Below, piece by piece: positions 62,427 to 64,000 of a stretch of 64,000 nt of DNA. The DNA is taken from the NCBI RefSeq assembly GCF_000473065.1, contig NZ_AXAZ01000011.1, positions 117,463-181,462 of the forward strand. Reading direction: 5' to 3'. Each line of letters begins with the position of its first letter. The first letter of the stretch is position 1. Under the pieces are notes generated by a model. That model was not told the origin of the DNA and made no database searches. It saw nothing but the letters and a program-made list of their open reading frames with translations. The DNA is from Bradyrhizobium sp. WSM1743. GTDB lineage: Bacteria > Pseudomonadota > Alphaproteobacteria > Rhizobiales > Xanthobacteraceae. Position numbers and translations under genes: made by a program.

Positions 62427-62488
62427 CATGTCGTGACGGGGGCCATGAAATCGGCAATGTCCCGACCGACGACCAACAAGGACGCGCG

Positions 62489-63331
62489 ATGAAATTTACC
62501 GGCACCAAGGACTATGTTGCGACCGACGACCTCAAGGTCGCCGTCAATGCTTCGATCGTGCTGGAGCGCCCGCTCCTGGTGAAGGGCGAGCCCGGCACCG
62601 GCAAGACGGTGCTGGCGGAAGAAGTGGCGAAGGCGCTGAACGCGCCGCTTCTGACCTGGCACATCAAGTCCACCACCAAGGCGCAGCAGGGTCTCTACGA
62701 ATACGATGCGGTGTCGCGCCTGCGCGACAGCCAGCTCGGCGATGCCCGCGTGTCCGACATCAAGAACTACATCAAGCGCGGCAAGCTGTGGGAAGCCTTC
62801 ACGGCCGAGCAGCGCCCGGTGCTGCTGATCGACGAGATCGACAAGGCCGACATCGAATTCCCAAACGATTTGCTGCTCGAGCTCGACCGCATGGAATTCC
62901 ATGTCTACGAGACCGGCGAGACGATCAAGGCCAAGCAGCGCCCGATCATGATGATCACCTCCAACAACGAGAAGGAGCTGCCGGACGCGTTCCTGCGCCG
63001 CTGCTTCTTCCACTACATCAAATTCCCCGACGCCGACACGATGGGCCGCATCGTCGACGTCCACTTCCCCGGCATCAAGAAGCGCCTGGTCGAGGAAGCC
63101 TTGCGCATCTTCTTCGAGGTCCGCGAGGTGCCCGGCCTGAAGAAGAAGCCGTCGACCTCGGAGCTGCTCGACTGGCTCAAGCTGCTGCTCAACGAGGACA
63201 TGAGCGCCGAGCAGCTGCGCGAGCGCGACCCGCGCAAGCTGATCCCGCCGCTGCACGGCGCGCTGCTCAAGAACGAGCAGGACGTGCATCTGTTCGAGCG
63301 GCTGGCGTTCTTGAGCCGACGGGAAGTGTAG
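62489..63331 (+). CDS. MoxR-family AAA+ ATPase
   Basis: A 280-residue AAA+ protein. Walker A is GEPGTGKTV, Walker B VLLIDEIDKAD, sensor 1 MMITSNNEKELPD, and the arginine finger region is FLRRCFFHYI. The C-terminal lid domain follows. MoxR ATPases form hexamers and act with VWA proteins, here the divergently encoded protein at 60839, to activate or metallate enzymes. No coxLMS-type target genes are in the window. ATG 62489 with GGA upstream. Confidence 0.93.
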   Translation: MKFTGTKDYVATDDLKVAVNASIVLERPLLVKGEPGTGKTVLAEEVAKALNAPLLTWHIKSTTKAQQGLYEYDAVSRLRDSQLGDARVSDIKNYIKRGKLWEAFTAEQRPVLLIDEIDKADIEFPNDLLLELDRMEFHVYETGETIKAKQRPIMMITSNNEKELPDAFLRRCFFHYIKFPDADTMGRIVDVHFPGIKKRLVEEALRIFFEVREVPGLKKKPSTSELLDWLKLLLNEDMSAEQLRERDPRKLIPPLHGALLKNEQDVHLFERLAFLSRREV

Positions 63332-63380
63332 GAAGCGAGCGAGCCTGCGAGAGCGCTCCGCTGCGGCCCCAACCACCGCC

Positions 63381-63482
63381 GTCATTCCCCGCGAAAGCGG
63401 GGAATCCAGTACGCCGCGGCGTCTCGATTGAATCACTCCTGTCTCGGAGTACTGGATCGCCCGGTCAAGCCGGGCGATGACA
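63381..63482. repeat. type A palindromic intergenic repeat
   Basis: GTCATTCCCCGC-GAAA-GCGGGGAATCCAGTACGCCGCGG at the left, GAGTACTGGATCGCCCGG-TCAA-GCCGGGCGATGACA at the right. Confidence 0.88.
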
Positions 63483-63513
63483 GTGAGAGTGTCGCACGCG
63501 CCTGCTTCCACAT

Positions 63514-63600
63514 CGTCATTGCGAGCGCAGCGAAGCAATCCAGAATCTCTCCGCGGCGGCAGCCTGGATTGCTTCGTCGCAAGAGCTCCTCGCAATGACG
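63514..63600. repeat. type D inverted repeat
   Basis: CGTCATTGCGAGCGCAGCGAAGCAATCC at the left and GGATTGCTTCGTCGCAAGAGCTCCTCGCAATGACG at the right. Second copy of the element at 12730-12808. From 63601 to 63915 I see no gene I can support. Confidence 0.85.
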
Positions 63601-63915
63601 GAGCAAGACGCATTGGCGTCGCTCTCTGACTCACATTTTGACCTGCAGACACGCCTTTGCAGCCTCGCGGCTCATCTCGCCCGAGCTTTGCTTCATTCCA
63701 TCGCCTCTTCCGAAGAAAGAGGGCGCAGGGAAGGCCGCATAGGCGTTAAGGTAGCGCGAGCATCGATTGATACGGACGTTTTCGAGGAGGCTCGCGCAGG
63801 TGCCGCCCAAGCGCTCGCTTTCTGCGGCGGAAGCAACGGATGGTTGGTTGTGGAATGATCGCTTGTAGCAAGGATGCAACGAGTTGTTGCAAAACACGCC
63901 AAGCGCCAGGTGCCG

Positions 63916-63999
63916 TCAGGCGGCCTGCATCCAGCGGGGAGAGTCCTCGAAGTCGCGGGCAAGCGGCTCGAGCAGCAGGATGATCAAGAGGTGTGCCAG
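63916..63999 (-). CDS. C-terminal end of a minus-strand gene running off the window
   Basis: A minus-strand frame enters from the right edge and ends at the TGA at 63918-63916. The 27 visible residues (LAHLLIILLLEPLARDFEDS then PRWMQAA) are a short hydrophobic stretch followed by a polar tail. Identity unknown. Confidence 0.45.
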   Translation of the reverse strand: MAHLLIILLLEPLARDFEDSPRWMQAA

Positions 64000-64000
64000 C

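Noticed and set aside
60839..63652. 937-residue minus-strand ORF read as one protein
   Set aside because: Only the last 391 residues are the VWA protein; the rest is antisense to the GlsB-like and MoxR genes and crosses two palindromic repeats.
63595..63897. Overlapping short ORFs near the right end
   Set aside because: They overlap on both strands, start in a type D repeat and show no domain or ribosome site.

Overview
This 64 kb window is high-GC alphaproteobacterial chromosome, most likely Bradyrhizobium. The reasons are the codon use, an Irr-type iron control element at bacterioferritin, a phosphatidylcholine-type lipid methyltransferase, DUF4262, DUF4403 and DUF2277 proteins, and a very dense set of palindromic intergenic repeats. 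It reads as core chromosome. I see no phage genes, transposase, CRISPR array, rRNA or tRNA.

Layout. 1-7.9 kb: export functions (ABC exporter and MATE pump; DHA2-type MFS pump with EmrA/HlyD adaptor) and a TetR regulator whose palindromic operator sits over two back-to-back promoters. 7.9-13.5 kb: a small conserved protein, an extensin-like lipoprotein, DUF2147 and FecR-domain envelope proteins, and a NUDIX hydrolase. 13.5-18.9 kb: a lipid-flavoured region with phosphatidylserine decarboxylase, a class III aminotransferase, an Mpo1/DUF962-like membrane protein, a phospholipid N-methyltransferase and a GT4 glycosyltransferase. 19-25.4 kb: L,D-transpeptidase, cytochrome c, a DUF899 operon facing a two-winged-helix regulator and a beta-propeller protein, then DUF4403. 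25.8-30.4 kb: polyamine-type ABC importer. 30.4-33.1 kb: PRC-barrel protein with a candidate EcfG promoter, a decayed histidine kinase, a zinc-ribbon protein and a lytic transglycosylase.

33.2-38.3 kb: TPP-riboswitch-controlled thiamine operon thiO-thiS-thiG-thiE-thiC, interrupted by two palindromic repeats. 38.3-49.7 kb: mixed enzymes (Mug-like glycosylase, two GST-fold proteins, RidA, SDR, alpha/beta hydrolase, PPOX flavoprotein) and small proteins, including tandem paralogous secreted proteins and a collagen-like protein. 49.8-50.8 kb: bacterioferritin and its ferredoxin with ICE-like operators. 50.8-58 kb: glycine-rich and tandem paralogous surface proteins, ettA-mltB, a hydroxyacid dehydrogenase and a second L,D-transpeptidase. 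58-64 kb: a proline/alanine-rich membrane protein, two sulfurtransferases, a VWA/MoxR pair around a GlsB-like stress protein, and the tail of one more gene.

No single locus is clearly a new defence or mobile system. The most interesting items are the lipid gene group, the promoter/operator architecture at emrA/tetR, the Irr-type palindromes at bfd/bfr, the decayed kinase, the two families of tandem small secreted proteins, the DUF899/regulator locus, and the repeat load, including repeats inside operons.
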